A stretch of 64,000 bases of DNA from Clostridium sp. BJN0013 (lineage in GTDB: Bacteria; Bacillota; Clostridia; Clostridiales; Clostridiaceae). Below, piece by piece: positions 1-10,234 of the stretch (position 1 is its first letter; each line of letters starts with the position of its first letter). The position numbers and the translations under genes are program-made. The notes below the pieces were generated by a model. The model was given only the letters and a program-made list of their open reading frames with translations, was not told where the DNA came from and made no database searches. The stretch is from the NCBI RefSeq assembly GCF_040939125.1, contig NZ_CP162495.1, forward strand, positions 2,170,001 through 2,234,000, in the 5' to 3' direction.

Positions 1-160
1 ATATATAAGTCAATAATTCAACGTGTAAAATGACAAATATTAACACAGAATTAACGTATAATTAACTAATATGACTAATATTTACACAAAATTACATCAA
101 ATTAAATTTACATTTCAATATACGACATAAAATTTAGTTCTAGTTAATTATTATATTAAA

Positions 161-1792
161 CTATAAAGACACATTAAAAGCTCTTTTCCATAAAACTGTG
201 ACTAATATAATTAATATGATTAAATATACACATATACCGTAATTTATAAAGGTACAGAAATAATGTATTCCCGCTAATACTCCTAATAATATCATAAGAG
301 GAATAAAAATTAGTTTTTCCCCTTGTCCTGAAGTCTGAAATTTTTCTGAGAAAGGTAGTGATTTTTTCATAGATTTAAAACATATAACTGTAAACAGCAA
401 AATATTAAAAAACAGTACAAATATATCCGGAATTATTCTAATACCAAATATAAATATAAACAGTATAGATTCCAGAATATATACCGGAAGCATAAGCTTT
501 ACAATAAAGGCCTTTAAAGTTCCTTTAAATATAGAGGCTGTGTTTTCAATTGGCATAGCTTTATAAATCCATGCACCTCTATAGTTTATGGAATATCTCA
601 TCATCATGACTATGGAAGGAATTATTAATGTGCAAAAATATATATTCAAATACATCTTGCTGGAAGCTATACTGGATAAGCTTTCATATCCTATATTATT
701 GAATATAAATATAAATGGAAAAATCAATGAAAATCCTAGTGATGGATACACTTTAAGCTTAAATTCCCTTTCGTTTTTCATCATATAGGAGGCAAATTTA
801 AAAAATATTCTTTCCTCTCTATTTGAACATATTATACTGGATAAAGCTATAGACAGCTTACCTTTAACCTTTTTTCCCCGGACACTATTATTGTTTAACT
901 TCTGCAGATTTTTCTCAAAGGTTGGTATAAGCTTTACATATATAATTATGGAAACTATGGGCACAATTAATGCTAATACAGAAAATATCACAGTAAAATA
1001 ACTGTAATTGTGCTTCAATATCAATTCAAAAGGAGCACTAAACCATACTGGTGGTAAAAAATACTGCCACCATCTGGGAGTTAATATTGCTTTTAAATCT
1101 ACAATATTGAATAATCTCCCTATAAATTGATATCCTAAAGTTATAGTTATAGATAATATTATTTGAACATAATTTATTATATCCTTTAATTTTTCGCCAT
1201 CAAAAAACTTTAATATGACCAGATACAATAAAGCAGTTATTATTACTATAAATAGATTAGATAAAATTATTTCAAGAAAAAATATTAGAAAAAATAAAAA
1301 TCCTTGTTTTATCAAAGCTACCACCAAAGCTACCCCAGAAATTGAAATAGTTATTAAAAACATATATATGCATACATGAATTATTTTTGCAGTGTTTAAA
1401 GTTTTATTATCTACTGGTTTTGAATATATAATATTTTTATCCCTTATGTCTAAAAGCACAGAAGAAAAATCAGAAATTAAGGAAGTCATAAGCATAAACA
1501 TAAGAATTCCAAATACAAAACTCATTTGAAACATAAAATTTCTATCAATAACAACAAAGGGAACCATAATTATTCCTATAATTACATAAAATAATAGAGA
1601 CTTTTTAAGATTATTTCCGTTATTATTTTCACTTTTCTTTTTAGTGGAATTTTTTAATATTGTAGGTACCCGTCTTCCATCCATGAGAAGTTTCATCTGT
1701 AGTATCTTTCTCATTATAGTGTAATCTACGCCATATTTTTCAAATACACTCTGAAACTTATCCAAAAACTTTAATACTCTGAAATCTTTCAT
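161..1792 (-). CDS. ABC-2 type transporter permease, 543 aa
   Basis: This is a large polytopic membrane protein with many hydrophobic helices, for example around residues 65-100, 135-200, 215-300 and 400-540. They alternate with a soluble N-terminal stretch of about 60 residues. The start codon lies just after an AGAGAGG ribosome binding site. The gene follows the ATPase gene with a 5-bp gap, so the two form an operon and most likely one ABC exporter. The protein resembles the long permease subunits of Gram-positive exporters of unknown substrate. No solute-binding protein is nearby, which supports export. The substrate cannot be read from the sequence. Confidence 0.8.
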   Translation of the reverse strand: MKDFRVLKFLDKFQSVFEKYGVDYTIMRKILQMKLLMDGRRVPTILKNSTKKKSENNNGNNLKKSLLFYVIIGIIMVPFVVIDRNFMFQMSFVFGILMFMLMTSLISDFSSVLLDIRDKNIIYSKPVDNKTLNTAKIIHVCIYMFLITISISGVALVVALIKQGFLFFLIFFLEIILSNLFIVIITALLYLVILKFFDGEKLKDIINYVQIILSITITLGYQFIGRLFNIVDLKAILTPRWWQYFLPPVWFSAPFELILKHNYSYFTVIFSVLALIVPIVSIIIYVKLIPTFEKNLQKLNNNSVRGKKVKGKLSIALSSIICSNREERIFFKFASYMMKNEREFKLKVYPSLGFSLIFPFIFIFNNIGYESLSSIASSKMYLNIYFCTLIIPSIVMMMRYSINYRGAWIYKAMPIENTASIFKGTLKAFIVKLMLPVYILESILFIFIFGIRIIPDIFVLFFNILLFTVICFKSMKKSLPFSEKFQTSGQGEKLIFIPLMILLGVLAGIHYFCTFINYGICVYLIILIILVTVLWKRAFNVSL

Positions 1793-1797
1793 AACTG

Positions 1798-2586
1798 CTA
1801 CCTCTCTTCAATTATAGATACAAATTTTTCAGCTATTGACTTGTGCTCACTAAACCCTACTAAGTCATTGAATATTCTTTCCAGAGATTTTTCCTCAGAT
1901 TTATTTTTTAAATCCTCAAAAGTACCATCAGTTATAATTTCACCATTATTAAGAAGTACTATCCTGTTGCTTATCTTCTCTACTACATCCATTATATGAG
2001 ATGAATAAAATATGGTTTTGCCCTGAAGTGCCAGTTGTGCAAGTATTTCTTTAACTACAATAACGCTGTTGGCATCCAATCCACTTAAAGGTTCATCATA
2101 AAACAGTATATCTGGATTGTGGAGTAAGCTTGATATTATAAGTACTTTTTGTTTCATTCCCTTGGAATAAGAAGTTATTCTTGAATTGTAAACTTCATCT
2201 ATACCAAATAGCTTCATGAGTCTTTCTGCTTTCTTATCTACCTTATTATAATTTAAACCATAGAGTTCTCCTATAAAAGTCAGATATTCTCTAGCTGTAA
2301 GACTATCATATATTTCTGCTGTCTCCGGTACATAGCCTATTTTTCTTTTATATTCTATATTACCATCACTTATATCTTGTCCTAAAATTCTTATCTCTCC
2401 TTCATATCCCCCTATGAGTCCAAGTATTATTTTTACTGTAGTACTTTTTCCTGCACCATTAGGACCTATATATCCTATGATTTCACCTTTATATACCTGT
2501 AAATTCACCCCTTTTAATACCTGTTTTTCTCCGAAGCTAATTTTCAAATCTTTTATACTTATTAAAGGTAATTTTTCGTTTTCCAA
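1798..2586 (-). CDS. ABC transporter ATP-binding protein
   Basis: This is a complete ABC ATPase that energises the adjacent permease from the cytoplasmic face. Walker A reads GPNGAGKST, the signature region is SYSKGMKQK (C-loop form SKGMKQ), Walker B is ILFYDEPLSGLD and the switch histidine is in YSSHIMD. The open frame extends to a GTG at 2595. I prefer the TTG at 2586 because GGAG lies 8 bases before it, giving 262 residues starting MENEKLPLI. The C-terminal 50 residues follow the usual extension of drug/bacteriocin-type ATPases. It is first in a two-gene operon, and a hairpin lies upstream at 2717-2759. Confidence 0.88.
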   Translation of the reverse strand: MENEKLPLISIKDLKISFGEKQVLKGVNLQVYKGEIIGYIGPNGAGKSTTVKIILGLIGGYEGEIRILGQDISDGNIEYKRKIGYVPETAEIYDSLTAREYLTFIGELYGLNYNKVDKKAERLMKLFGIDEVYNSRITSYSKGMKQKVLIISSLLHNPDILFYDEPLSGLDANSVIVVKEILAQLALQGKTIFYSSHIMDVVEKISNRIVLLNNGEIITDGTFEDLKNKSEEKSLERIFNDLVGFSEHKSIAEKFVSIIEER

Positions 2587-2716
2587 TAAGATCACTCCAG
2601 TCTGTTTTCTTCTAGGTAGATTTTATCATATTATTCTGTATAAGTCTGCTTTAATTATATTGTAACAGAGCTTTAAAAATTCAATAATATCATAATACAT
2701 ATATGGTAATTATTTG

Positions 2717-2759
2717 AACGTAAAAAGACAGAAAGTTAGACTTTCTATCCTTTTACGTT
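2717..2759. terminator. Hairpin in the 2596-2954 gap
   Basis: Two 19-base arms (2717-2735 and 2741-2759) pair almost completely around a 5-base loop, with A-rich left and T-rich right flanks. It looks like a rho-independent terminator usable in either direction. It sits between the ABC operon and the FtsX fragment. Nothing else recognisable lies in 2596-2954. Confidence 0.55.
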
Positions 2760-2954
2760 ATGGTTCTTCAAACAAGTTTAACAAGCTTTATTATACCTTG
2801 AAATTGCATCTGTTATAGCTGTTCTTTCTATACCCGTAACTTATCCATGTTTATCAAAATATTTATTTGTTTTCTTATATTTAATGCAAATACACCTGCC
2901 CATACATAACTCTTTTTATAATTTTTATTTTATTAGGGAAGATATAAAACTTTT

Positions 2955-3215
2955 CTATTCCGTTCCTGATTTTAAGGCTTCACTCATAGAAACTGCATTG
3001 ACTTTTCTTCTGCACAGCAGCTTCGACAGCTCATAGGAGAGCATGACAACGACAAATCCAAATATGATGTAAAGCGGAGTGATCGTCACGGGCATTGAAA
3101 AAGTGACGCTATTTTCAAGTGCTTTTATCAATCCTACCAGCCTATCCCCTATCCCCCTATTGTATATACTTCTCGTATTCTCCCTGCAACAGGGCTCTGT
3201 CGATAAGGCTGCCAT
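2955..3215 (-). pseudogene. C-terminal fragment of an FtsX/MacB-type ABC permease
   Basis: The last 60 or so codons read as the end of an FtsX-family permease: a short extracytoplasmic stretch (ENSVTFSMPVTITPLYIIFG), one hydrophobic helix, then the typical tail VNAVSMSEALKSGTE. Family members are 400-900 residues, so nearly all of this one is missing. The first 20 or so codons of the open frame do not look like the family and are probably chance extension. It lies at the edge of the GC-richer accessory block, downstream of and on the same strand as the cupin, HAD-like and rph genes, and is probably a relic of an exporter carried on the same imported piece. Confidence 0.65.
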
Positions 3216-3235
3216 CTTACACTATACAGTTCTCA

Positions 3236-3583
3236 TTACTCAATAAAGGTCAGCAGCATTTTAAACCGTTCTTTTGCTGCCAAGGCATGCGGCACATTTG
3301 CCGGCATGACCACAGATTCCCCTTTTTTGACGGTGAGGATTTTCTCACCGATAGTGAGCTCCGCAGCTCCGTCCAGGATCTGTAACAGGGCGTCCCCCGG
3401 AGCGCTGTGAGCGTTAATTGCTTCCCCCTGAGCCCCTTGGTCAATAGCAAACAATATAATGTTGATGTTGGGCAATTGGGCAATGGTCAGGCTAACCAAC
3501 TGTCCGCTTTGATACTCCACCAAACTTTCCAGGTTCACGCTCTCCGCATTAGGAATATTCATGATAAACTGGTTTTTCTCCAA
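3236..3583 (-). CDS. Cupin-domain protein, 115 aa
   Basis: This is a small single-domain cupin. The core has HSAPGDALLQILDGAAELTIG followed by a second motif with VVMPANVPHALAA, the usual conserved beta-barrel layout. The first motif has H and D/E positions where metal ligands normally sit, and HAL supplies the last histidine. The frame opens with a TTG ten bases after AAAGGA. It is GC-richer than the genome average and lies in the same orientation as the HAD-like gene and rph, so it probably arrived with them. No specific substrate can be assigned. Confidence 0.75.
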   Translation of the reverse strand: MEKNQFIMNIPNAESVNLESLVEYQSGQLVSLTIAQLPNINIILFAIDQGAQGEAINAHSAPGDALLQILDGAAELTIGEKILTVKKGESVVMPANVPHALAAKERFKMLLTFIE

Positions 3584-3657
3584 ATTAGCTCAGTCCTTTC
3601 TTGCGTTTTAAAATATTGTGGCATGCCAGTTGGTGTTCTTCAACTTTGTTATAAACG

Positions 3658-4335
3658 TCATCCCAACGAGGCCTTGTGTTCCACTACTTTCTTGTAAACG
3701 TCATCCCAAGTTTTACAGGGAATAATGTTCAGATCGCTTTTGGGGTAATCCGTTTGACCATATAAAAAAATGGTTCCCTTATAACTGCCTGGTAAATAGT
3801 TGAAAATATCAAGGGTATCGTCAATCAAGCCTATTACTTGAGGATAGAGATAAGCTAATGTATCTGCTTTCCATTTCATTCCTTCCTCAAGCTTTAAATT
3901 GTTAGGCCTGGTTATTACCGGTGCATCGGGAAAACCATGTTTCTTCAGCCATCTCTTTGTAGCATCTCTGATTGACGTCTGTCTTAAAGTAAGGTAACCT
4001 ACTACAAGGATAACATGATCTATTTTCTCAACCGCTTTATCAGAACCTTCAATGATCGGATACTCTTCCGTCATTTCTTCCGATTCCAGGGCGAGCAGCC
4101 CCCACTTTCGAATTTCTTCAACATTCCAAAAGGGGACATCATGAGCAATCATTCTTTCGCGTAATTCTTCTACTGATAGATTTTGGGGATTTCCATAGCG
4201 CTTCGCAAGTTCGCCGGCCATGTAATGGATTGTCCATGAAAGTGTCTCATCAAGGTCTATTACTAATCCTTTCGTTCCACTATTCTCCAGTTGTTTCTTA
4301 AAAGCAACAATGTTAGAGTTCATTTGTTCAATCAT
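3658..4335 (-). CDS. HAD-like phosphatase-family protein
   Basis: Near the N-terminus the sequence GLVIDLDETLSW contains the HAD motif I (DxDxT form DLDET). A later stretch, VIGLIDDTLDIFNYL, fits motif IV with its acidic pair. The distal region predicts a Rossmann-like fold, so a cytoplasmic hydrolase acting on a phosphorylated small molecule is likely. Length (225 aa) suits the family. The frame reaches an ATG at 4344, but that has no spacing from AGAAAGG. The ATG at 4335 is a better start. It sits 54 bp downstream of the rph pseudogene on the same strand. Confidence 0.68.
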   Translation of the reverse strand: MIEQMNSNIVAFKKQLENSGTKGLVIDLDETLSWTIHYMAGELAKRYGNPQNLSVEELRERMIAHDVPFWNVEEIRKWGLLALESEEMTEEYPIIEGSDKAVEKIDHVILVVGYLTLRQTSIRDATKRWLKKHGFPDAPVITRPNNLKLEEGMKWKADTLAYLYPQVIGLIDDTLDIFNYLPGSYKGTIFLYGQTDYPKSDLNIIPCKTWDDVYKKVVEHKASLG

Positions 4336-4392
4336 TTTTTCCATCCTTTCTTCCGAGATTCTCGGACCTTAAAATATCATTTCAGCACCTTA

Positions 4393-4521
<129 letters not shown>

Positions 4522-5411
4522 TCATCATTCCACCCACTTCCGTCACCAAGCCTTTGATCGTTACAAACACCGGCGTCCAGCTTGGGTCGGTAAATACGGT
4601 GACCAAAATATCGCCGTCCTCCATGTGAGCATCCTCCATTTTCAGAACGACCCGCGCCCGCCCCTCGATGGTCCCGGAGGAAACGGGTATACCCGCCAAA
4701 GCGCCTTTCGGTATGTTACCGGTGTCGTATTCGCCGGATATGATCTCGCCCTCGGACGTCATCACCCGTGGCGGCGTCAGCTTCTCATAGGTCTCGTATT
4801 CCTGTTTTCGCTTCGTTATGATGCCGTAATCCACCCGGTTTGTACGGATGGCCTCGCGGAGTTCCTCAAAAGACAAATAGTAGATATCCTCCTTCTCCCG
4901 GATAACCCCCTTTTGCACGAGCCGAGCGGCCTCCTTCATCAGGGCCTGCTTGATGATCCAGTAATGCTCGACCATGATATATTTCGGGTATTCCCGATAG
5001 CCGACAAAGTTGCGCAAAACGCTGATCTTCTTCCTTGCCTTCTTGGCCTTCTGTTTTCCACCGGGCAATTGTTCCAGACGATTCAGGAGATTCTGTTCTT
5101 TCTGTTTTGCTTCCAGCAGGCCCCGCTCAAACAAGGCGTTATGGGCATTCGGTTCAAGATTCTTGATATTGCTGAGAATCATGGGGACGAGTGCGGTAGG
5201 CTGTTCGCTAAAGCGGGGCCTGGTGATATCGATCTCGCCGGGGCAACGCATGCCGTATTTTCCAAGATACGCCCGTATGGATTTGCTTACAGCATTGCCG
5301 CCTTCCAACTTAGCCAAATTCTCAAAAAAAGTTTCATCATTGGCATGTTGAAAATACTCCAACACTGCAGGATATTGCCGGACGACATCCGCCACATCCA
5401 GCAACTCCAGT

Positions 5412-5421
5412 CCCATTTCGG
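5412..5421. repeat. Target-site duplication, left copy
   Basis: CCCATTTCGG occurs immediately outside the left end of the IS element and again at 6918-6927. A 10-bp duplication fits the IS4 family and proves a simple insertion. Confidence 0.93.
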
Positions 5422-6917
5422 CTGACGTATGGACATATATATGGTTATAACAAGTTAATCTTCTAAAAATTTCAATAAATACTTTCATAAAGTGCTGCTT
5501 AGTTCTAATTTTCATAGTATTTTCATCCTGATAATATACTGCATTAACCTTATATAGTTATATATTAATATAATTCAATATTATGGACATATAAAGGTAT
5601 AGACTATTACCCTGGATTAACCGACACTATAAATATCCAAATTATTACTATAATGTTTGGTTATAATTACTTCTCATGTAGAATAAAATCAAAATTAAGC
5701 CTGTACTTTTTTCTATAATCATTGTAGCATCTCTTAAACCATTTCAAACCCGCCCTAAACAGACTGTATACCCTTATTGTCTTTTTATTCTTGTTAATCC
5801 TTACAGCTCCCAGCTCTTTATTTTTCTTATTCTTTGTGCAGATTTTTCCTAATATTATAAGCCAAGTATAGGCTATGGAAAGACATAAATATAAGTTCTT
5901 AAAATAAGTTATTCCTTTTGACCAGCTATCCTCCATATTAAATCCATTGCTCTTTAAATCTCTGAATGCTTCCTCAATATCAAATCTTTTTTGATATTCA
6001 TTTATAGCTTTTTGGGGCTTCATGTTTGTTGCAATATACCATACATCATTATCTTCTGCTAAGGCAACTCCCAGATTGCATTCATATTTTTCCTCTGTTA
6101 ACAGCACTTTCTCAAAGGATTTTCGCTTATTTGCTTTTATCTTTATGTCACTCAATTTTTTGATTCCAGGCTTGTTTGAAATTCTAACATTTGTAGTTGA
6201 TATACATCTTATTGCATATTTCCATTTTAATTCTTCATCAATAAACTTAAACAATTCAACACTTCTAAAGCCTCTATCAGCTAAAAGAATTACATCAAAA
6301 TTATAAGGGGATAAGAGTTCATGAACCACTTTTAATCCTTCATAGACATGCTCAAATTCTTTGTTTTTCTTATCTTGATACTCAAATATTTTATGCCACA
6401 ATGGAATCACTCTGTTATCAACCCTTAGTGAAAATTGAAGAATAGTAAATACATCCTCTTTTGTGGTATGGTCAAAAATTATATGAACCTTTCCTGAATG
6501 ATTCTTATATTTCTTCAGAAGAGTCCTTGCAAAATGGTATTGAACTATATCAGTATTTATTTTATCATTTGTTAAGAATCTGAAAATCCTTTTTACTTTA
6601 CTTGCTTCAGTTGCCTCACTGAAGTCGCTCTTTAATTCTTGTGCAATTTTTGATAGCACAACTGATCCTGAGTCTATAATTCCTATTATAATTGCTACTA
6701 AAATTCTTAATCTAGGTGCTGTCAAAAAAATCATAGATTCTAGGCTTTTTTTCAGTTCTGTGATAATATATTCTTGAGTATTTAACATACTTGTTAACCG
6801 CCTTCCTATTTATATTGGTTGCAACTATATTTTATAGGGTTTTAAGGCGGTTTTCTATATAATTTTATCCTGCAAATGTTTTATACATTAATTTACATTA
6901 AACTGTCCATACGTCAG
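5422..6917 (-). mobile_element. IS4-family insertion sequence, 1496 bp, complete
   Basis: The ends are perfect 14-bp inverted repeats: CTGACGTATGGACA at 5422-5435 and its complement at 6904-6917. One transposase gene fills the interior. A 10-bp target duplication flanks both ends, so the insertion is intact and probably recent. The element is AT-rich like the host, while the interrupted gene is GC-rich, so it probably jumped in after the gene was acquired. Confidence 0.95.
5667..6788 (-). CDS. IS4-family DDE transposase, 373 aa
   Basis: The protein carries the DDE catalytic core: a first Asp in HIIFDHTT, a second in ILLADRGFRS, and the IS4 signature Y-x2-R-x3-E-x6-K in YQKRFDIEEAFRDLKS. Length and intact reading frame suggest an active enzyme. 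It is the only gene of the element at 5422-6917 and reads in the same direction as the interrupted rph gene. About 230 bp of non-coding element sequence follow the stop codon. Confidence 0.95.
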   Translation of the reverse strand: MLNTQEYIITELKKSLESMIFLTAPRLRILVAIIIGIIDSGSVVLSKIAQELKSDFSEATEASKVKRIFRFLTNDKINTDIVQYHFARTLLKKYKNHSGKVHIIFDHTTKEDVFTILQFSLRVDNRVIPLWHKIFEYQDKKNKEFEHVYEGLKVVHELLSPYNFDVILLADRGFRSVELFKFIDEELKWKYAIRCISTTNVRISNKPGIKKLSDIKIKANKRKSFEKVLLTEEKYECNLGVALAEDNDVWYIATNMKPQKAINEYQKRFDIEEAFRDLKSNGFNMEDSWSKGITYFKNLYLCLSIAYTWLIILGKICTKNKKNKELGAVRINKNKKTIRVYSLFRAGLKWFKRCYNDYRKKYRLNFDFILHEK

Positions 6918-6927
6918 CCCATTTCGG
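6918..6927. repeat. Target-site duplication, right copy
   Basis: Second copy of CCCATTTCGG, directly abutting the right inverted repeat. See 5412-5421. Confidence 0.93.
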
Positions 6928-8624
6928 AGGTAACATCGTTGGCAACGGATTTGGTAAGCGAATCCGCCGCGCTCTTTTCGCCCAGCCACTTTTCCATGTT
7001 CTTATTGATCCAATTCAGCGCTAATGATCCGGCATAAACCACTCCCATACTTTTGGGGTCATACATCGCTTTTTTTAAGCGCTTGAGTTCTTCTATAACG
7101 GCGGCAAACAGTTCTTCTCCGGACAGATTTGCGATCCTGCGTTGCAGCTCTCTGATAGATGCCTCATTTTGGGACATTAAAGTTTGAACGATGAATGCGT
7201 CGTTGTTGCGGGATATCTTGATTGACTGAACGACCAGCCCCCAGGAAAAATACCCTGTGCCCATGCTGAAGAACCCTTTCCCGCTGCGCGCCAATGATTT
7301 CATGAAGGTCTTCCGTTTCATCAGGCTCTTGAGTGCGTTAAGCATAAGAGGATCGATCTTGCCCATAGAAGCGAGCACTATTTTTCGTCCCACGGGAGAA
7401 GACAAATCGTGGGCCAGATCGAAGAAAAACCTCCCACCGATCGGAACGAGAAGGGCTTCCTTGGACTTTTCCTCTGGCTTATCTTGAAACCCCAACTCAA
7501 AAAAGGATAGCCCCAATGTTTTCATGGCGTCGGTCATCATCTGCTGATGGCTGAAAGACATATACACATGGTTTTTCCCATCCTGTACGTCCGGTATGGG
7601 ATATAAGGTAGTGATAGAGCGGCTCTGGACAACAAAGAATTTATTTTCATACAGGCACCATTCGATATCCTGCGGACGGCCGAAATAGGCCTCAATCGTT
7701 CTGCCTGTTTTCTCAAGCTCCAAAATCTGTTCGTCCATCAGCGTCTGCCTGTTCTGACGTTCAGCCTCGATCTTCTTCTCCTCCGTTCCACCTTCTTTTA
7801 AGGCATAGATAGCCAGCTTCTTAGTGGATATCTTCTTATCAACGATTCTGCCATCACGTATCTTATAGTTATCTGCGTTTACCAGTCCGGAAACCAGAGC
7901 TTCACCGAGCCCAAAGCTTGCGTCGATGGATACAACCTTCCTGTTGGAAGTGATGGGGTCGGCAGTAAACATGATTCCCGCCGCCTCCGGGAAAACCATC
8001 CGCTGGATGACCACGGACAGATGGACCTTGCGGTGGTCGAAGCCGTTTTGGATGCGGTAGGTTACAGCATGGTCGGTAAACAGCGATGCCCAGCATTTGC
8101 TGATATGTCTCAGGATAGCTTCTTTTCCGATGATATTCAGATACGTATCCTGCTGTCCCACGAAAGAGGCTGTCGGCAGATCCTCCGCCGTAGCACTGGA
8201 ACGTACGGCATAGGCATTTTTTTCACCAAGCTGGGCAAGATGACCGGTAATCTCATTATCGATGCCTTTCGGAATAGCTGTTCCTTCGATGACCTTTCGG
8301 ATTTTCGCGCTGATTTCACCAATACCTTCCCTGTTGTCCGCTTTTAGAAGGGACAACTGATCCAGCAGTGAATTAAACTCCTCGTTATTCCCAATAATTT
8401 CTTTATATGATTCGGTAGTAACGCAAAAGCCCTCTGGCACTTGTATCCCCTCAATCCTGGATAATTCCCCCAGGTTGGCGCCTTTGCCCCCGACTATCGC
8501 AAGCTTGGTTTTATCGATTTCCTGAAAATCAAGTACATAGGAATTCATACATATTCTCCTTTCTAATTTTCGCGTTTTTATTTCTTATTAATAAAAAGCA
8601 TTTTTGAGCAAATCAGACTATACG

Positions 8625-9242
8625 TTATAAATATTTCTCCTTATAAAAATTTTTTTTAAAAAGATTTATATATTCATCAAATTCTTCACATAAAGCATCA
8701 AGATCAATCTCTGTTTTAGGCATTTTACTTAAATACCCATCGGTAAGCAAAGTTAGTATTTTCATGACCAGCTTTGGATCAATGTCATCTTTAAATTTTG
8801 AAGTGTCAGTGCCTTCAAAAGCAACTTTGCTCCTCAAACTTTCACTTTCACTATTTGCAAGTATAGCTTTTATATCCGCTTTAACCTCATCATCATTTTC
8901 AAAATACACATTGTCTAGAAAGGAAAGGATGGCAGGGTGTTTTTTCATAACCGAAATTTCAATGCTGGCTGCAAGCTTAATTCTGTCAAAAAAATCAGTA
9001 ACGGCATTATCAAACTTTTCATGGAGTTCATTCATGATAATATGGGTGCATAAATCAATTAGGTATAAATACAAAGCCTTTTTTGTGCCAAAGTAATGAA
9101 ATACCAATGCTTTTGAAATCCCCGCTACAGCAGCGATATCGCTTATAGATGCTTTTTTGTAACCGTTAGTGCCAAAGCATGTAAGGGCAGCATCAATAAT
9201 TATATTTTGCTTCTCTACGGGTAAACTTAAAAATTTCTCCAA
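8625..9242 (-). CDS. TetR-family transcriptional repressor
   Basis: The N-terminal helix-turn-helix is clear (IIDAALTCFGTNGYKKASISDIAAVAGISKALVFHYFGTKKAL, roughly residues 12-55), followed by a helical ligand-binding domain. The open frame reaches 9314, but that TTG is the -35 element of the promoter. I choose the TTG at 9242, four bases after AGGTGAG, giving 205 residues; a GTG at 9251 is in frame but lacks spacing. Its promoter is bracketed by two palindromes (9265-9281, 9298-9314), so autorepression is very likely. It lies 77 bp upstream of rph on the same strand and may regulate it. Confidence 0.9.
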   Translation of the reverse strand: MEKFLSLPVEKQNIIIDAALTCFGTNGYKKASISDIAAVAGISKALVFHYFGTKKALYLYLIDLCTHIIMNELHEKFDNAVTDFFDRIKLAASIEISVMKKHPAILSFLDNVYFENDDEVKADIKAILANSESESLRSKVAFEGTDTSKFKDDIDPKLVMKILTLLTDGYLSKMPKTEIDLDALCEEFDEYINLFKKNFYKEKYL

Positions 9243-9264
9243 AAGACTCACCTCGTAAATAGTA

Positions 9265-9314
9265 TTAACCAATTCGGTTAATACTATTATAACATCTTTA
9301 ACCGCTTCGGTCAA
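9265..9314 (-). promoter_or_regulatory. tetR promoter with two TetR-type operators
   Basis: Reading toward tetR there is TTGACC (9309-9314), 17 bp, then TATAAT (9286-9291). A palindrome TTAACC-N5-GGTTAA covers 9265-9281, near the transcription start. A second, TTAACC-N5-GGTCAA at 9298-9314, overlaps the -35 element. The centres are 33 bp apart, about three helical turns, so both dimers would bind the same DNA face and block RNA polymerase. Confidence 0.88.
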
Positions 9315-9580
9315 TAATATTTAAAGCTTCTTAACGACCACAATAATACAGCATGCTCAATGGTTTATATCCAATAGTCGGTTTGCTCATACCCAAAAAG
9401 ATATCCCTCAGAATTCTTACTTTACGGTTAGCTCAGCAGGGGGAATGGAAGGCTTTATGATCTGGCTACTATAAGCCATTATAAAAATTATGAAGCTATT
9501 CAACGGTCAGAGCAGTTTAGTAAAATAATCAAACAATATTAGCATAAAATAAAACCTGATTAGCTAATCCATATAGTAGA

Positions 9581-9780
9581 GTGACTATACGATTAGAGAA
9601 ATTACTAAAAGAACTAGCTTTTTCAGTTAGTGCAGAACAAGCCTCTAGACTAGCTATATATGTAGGTACATCTAAAAGTTCACATTATTTTTTAAGACTT
9701 ATAAGAAAATTAGATGCAAACAACTTAAACACTAAAGAACATGTCAACATAGGTATAGATGACTTTGCTTTTAAAAAAGG
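9581..9780 (+). pseudogene. ISL3-family transposase fragment
   Basis: About 66 codons match the middle of ISL3-family transposases, ending in the family hallmark HVNIGIDDFAFKKGRRY. The N-terminal zinc-binding part and most of the DDE core are missing. The match stops where the sequence abruptly turns GC-rich at about 9780, so another DNA segment truncated it. The stretch 9315-9580 upstream holds short AT-rich sequence with no gene I can recognise. Confidence 0.72.
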
Positions 9781-9861
9781 CCGCCGCTACTGGAACATGA
9801 GGTAAAAAAGAGCGCACTTGCCACGCCCTCTGCAATTTGCTTTTTTCGATAAGGAGAAGCA

Positions 9862-9889
9862 GCGGCTTTGACTTTTAGTTCAAAGCCGC
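9862..9889. terminator. GC-rich hairpin
   Basis: GCGGCTTTGA (9862-9871) pairs perfectly with TCAAAGCCGC (9880-9889) around an 8-base loop. No long T-run follows, so it may be an attenuator or a mobile-element hairpin instead of a simple terminator. Confidence 0.4.
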
Positions 9890-9958
9890 CATTACCGTCA
9901 AAACAACGGTTTTGTATTCGCTTTAAAATGTTGGCATCCAGCGTACCATAAAAGAAAG

Positions 9959-9995
9959 AGCCGGTAACTGTGAGAAATCTCACATGTTATCGGCT
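9959..9995 (-). terminator. Hairpin spanning the stop codon of the KTR gene
   Basis: Arms 9959-9974 and 9979-9995 form a long near-perfect stem that includes the stop codon of the KTR zinc-ribbon gene. CTTTCTTTT follows on the minus strand. It is a likely terminator for that gene. Confidence 0.6.
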
Positions 9996-10160
9996 CTGCG
10001 CCTTGGCGTCCGGCTCTTTGATAACTGACAGATTCAGTTGTTTTACATTGATCAGCGTTTGCTGTTTACACTTTGGACAAAATAGCGGGAAGTTTTCAAG
10101 CACCGTATCACCGCATATCCTGACCCGTGTTTTGTTGCCACAAACCGGGCATAATATTCA
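9987..10160 (-). pseudogene. Cysteine-rich KTR-domain protein, nonsense mutation near the start
   Basis: The minus strand encodes ILCPVCGNKTRVRICGDTV, then a second CPKC pair and the tail SVIKEPDAKAQSR. That is the full-length signature of the small cysteine-rich KTR proteins common on Gram-positive conjugative and resistance-bearing elements, a probable zinc ribbon with paired CxxC. The codon before ILCPVC is TGA (10158-10160), where the family usually has Trp (EWILCPVC). The upstream in-frame codons read DGRVCKYE, so the start has been cut off by one TGG-to-TGA change. It has no ordinary start codon left. Function of the family is unknown to me beyond the element association. Confidence 0.75.
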
Positions 10161-10234
10161 CTCGTATTTACACACTCTACCATCCCTTTTTACTTGATGT
10201 TTTTGTTGACCACTAATTTTAATGCCTGTAAACA

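Noticed and set aside
9243-9314. Longer tetR start at 9314
   Set aside because: That TTG is the -35 element and the frame crosses both operators; AGGTGAG places the start at 9242.
9771-9983. 70-codon minus-strand frame beside the KTR gene
   Set aside because: No family resemblance, crosses a junction and a strong hairpin; no ribosome site seen.
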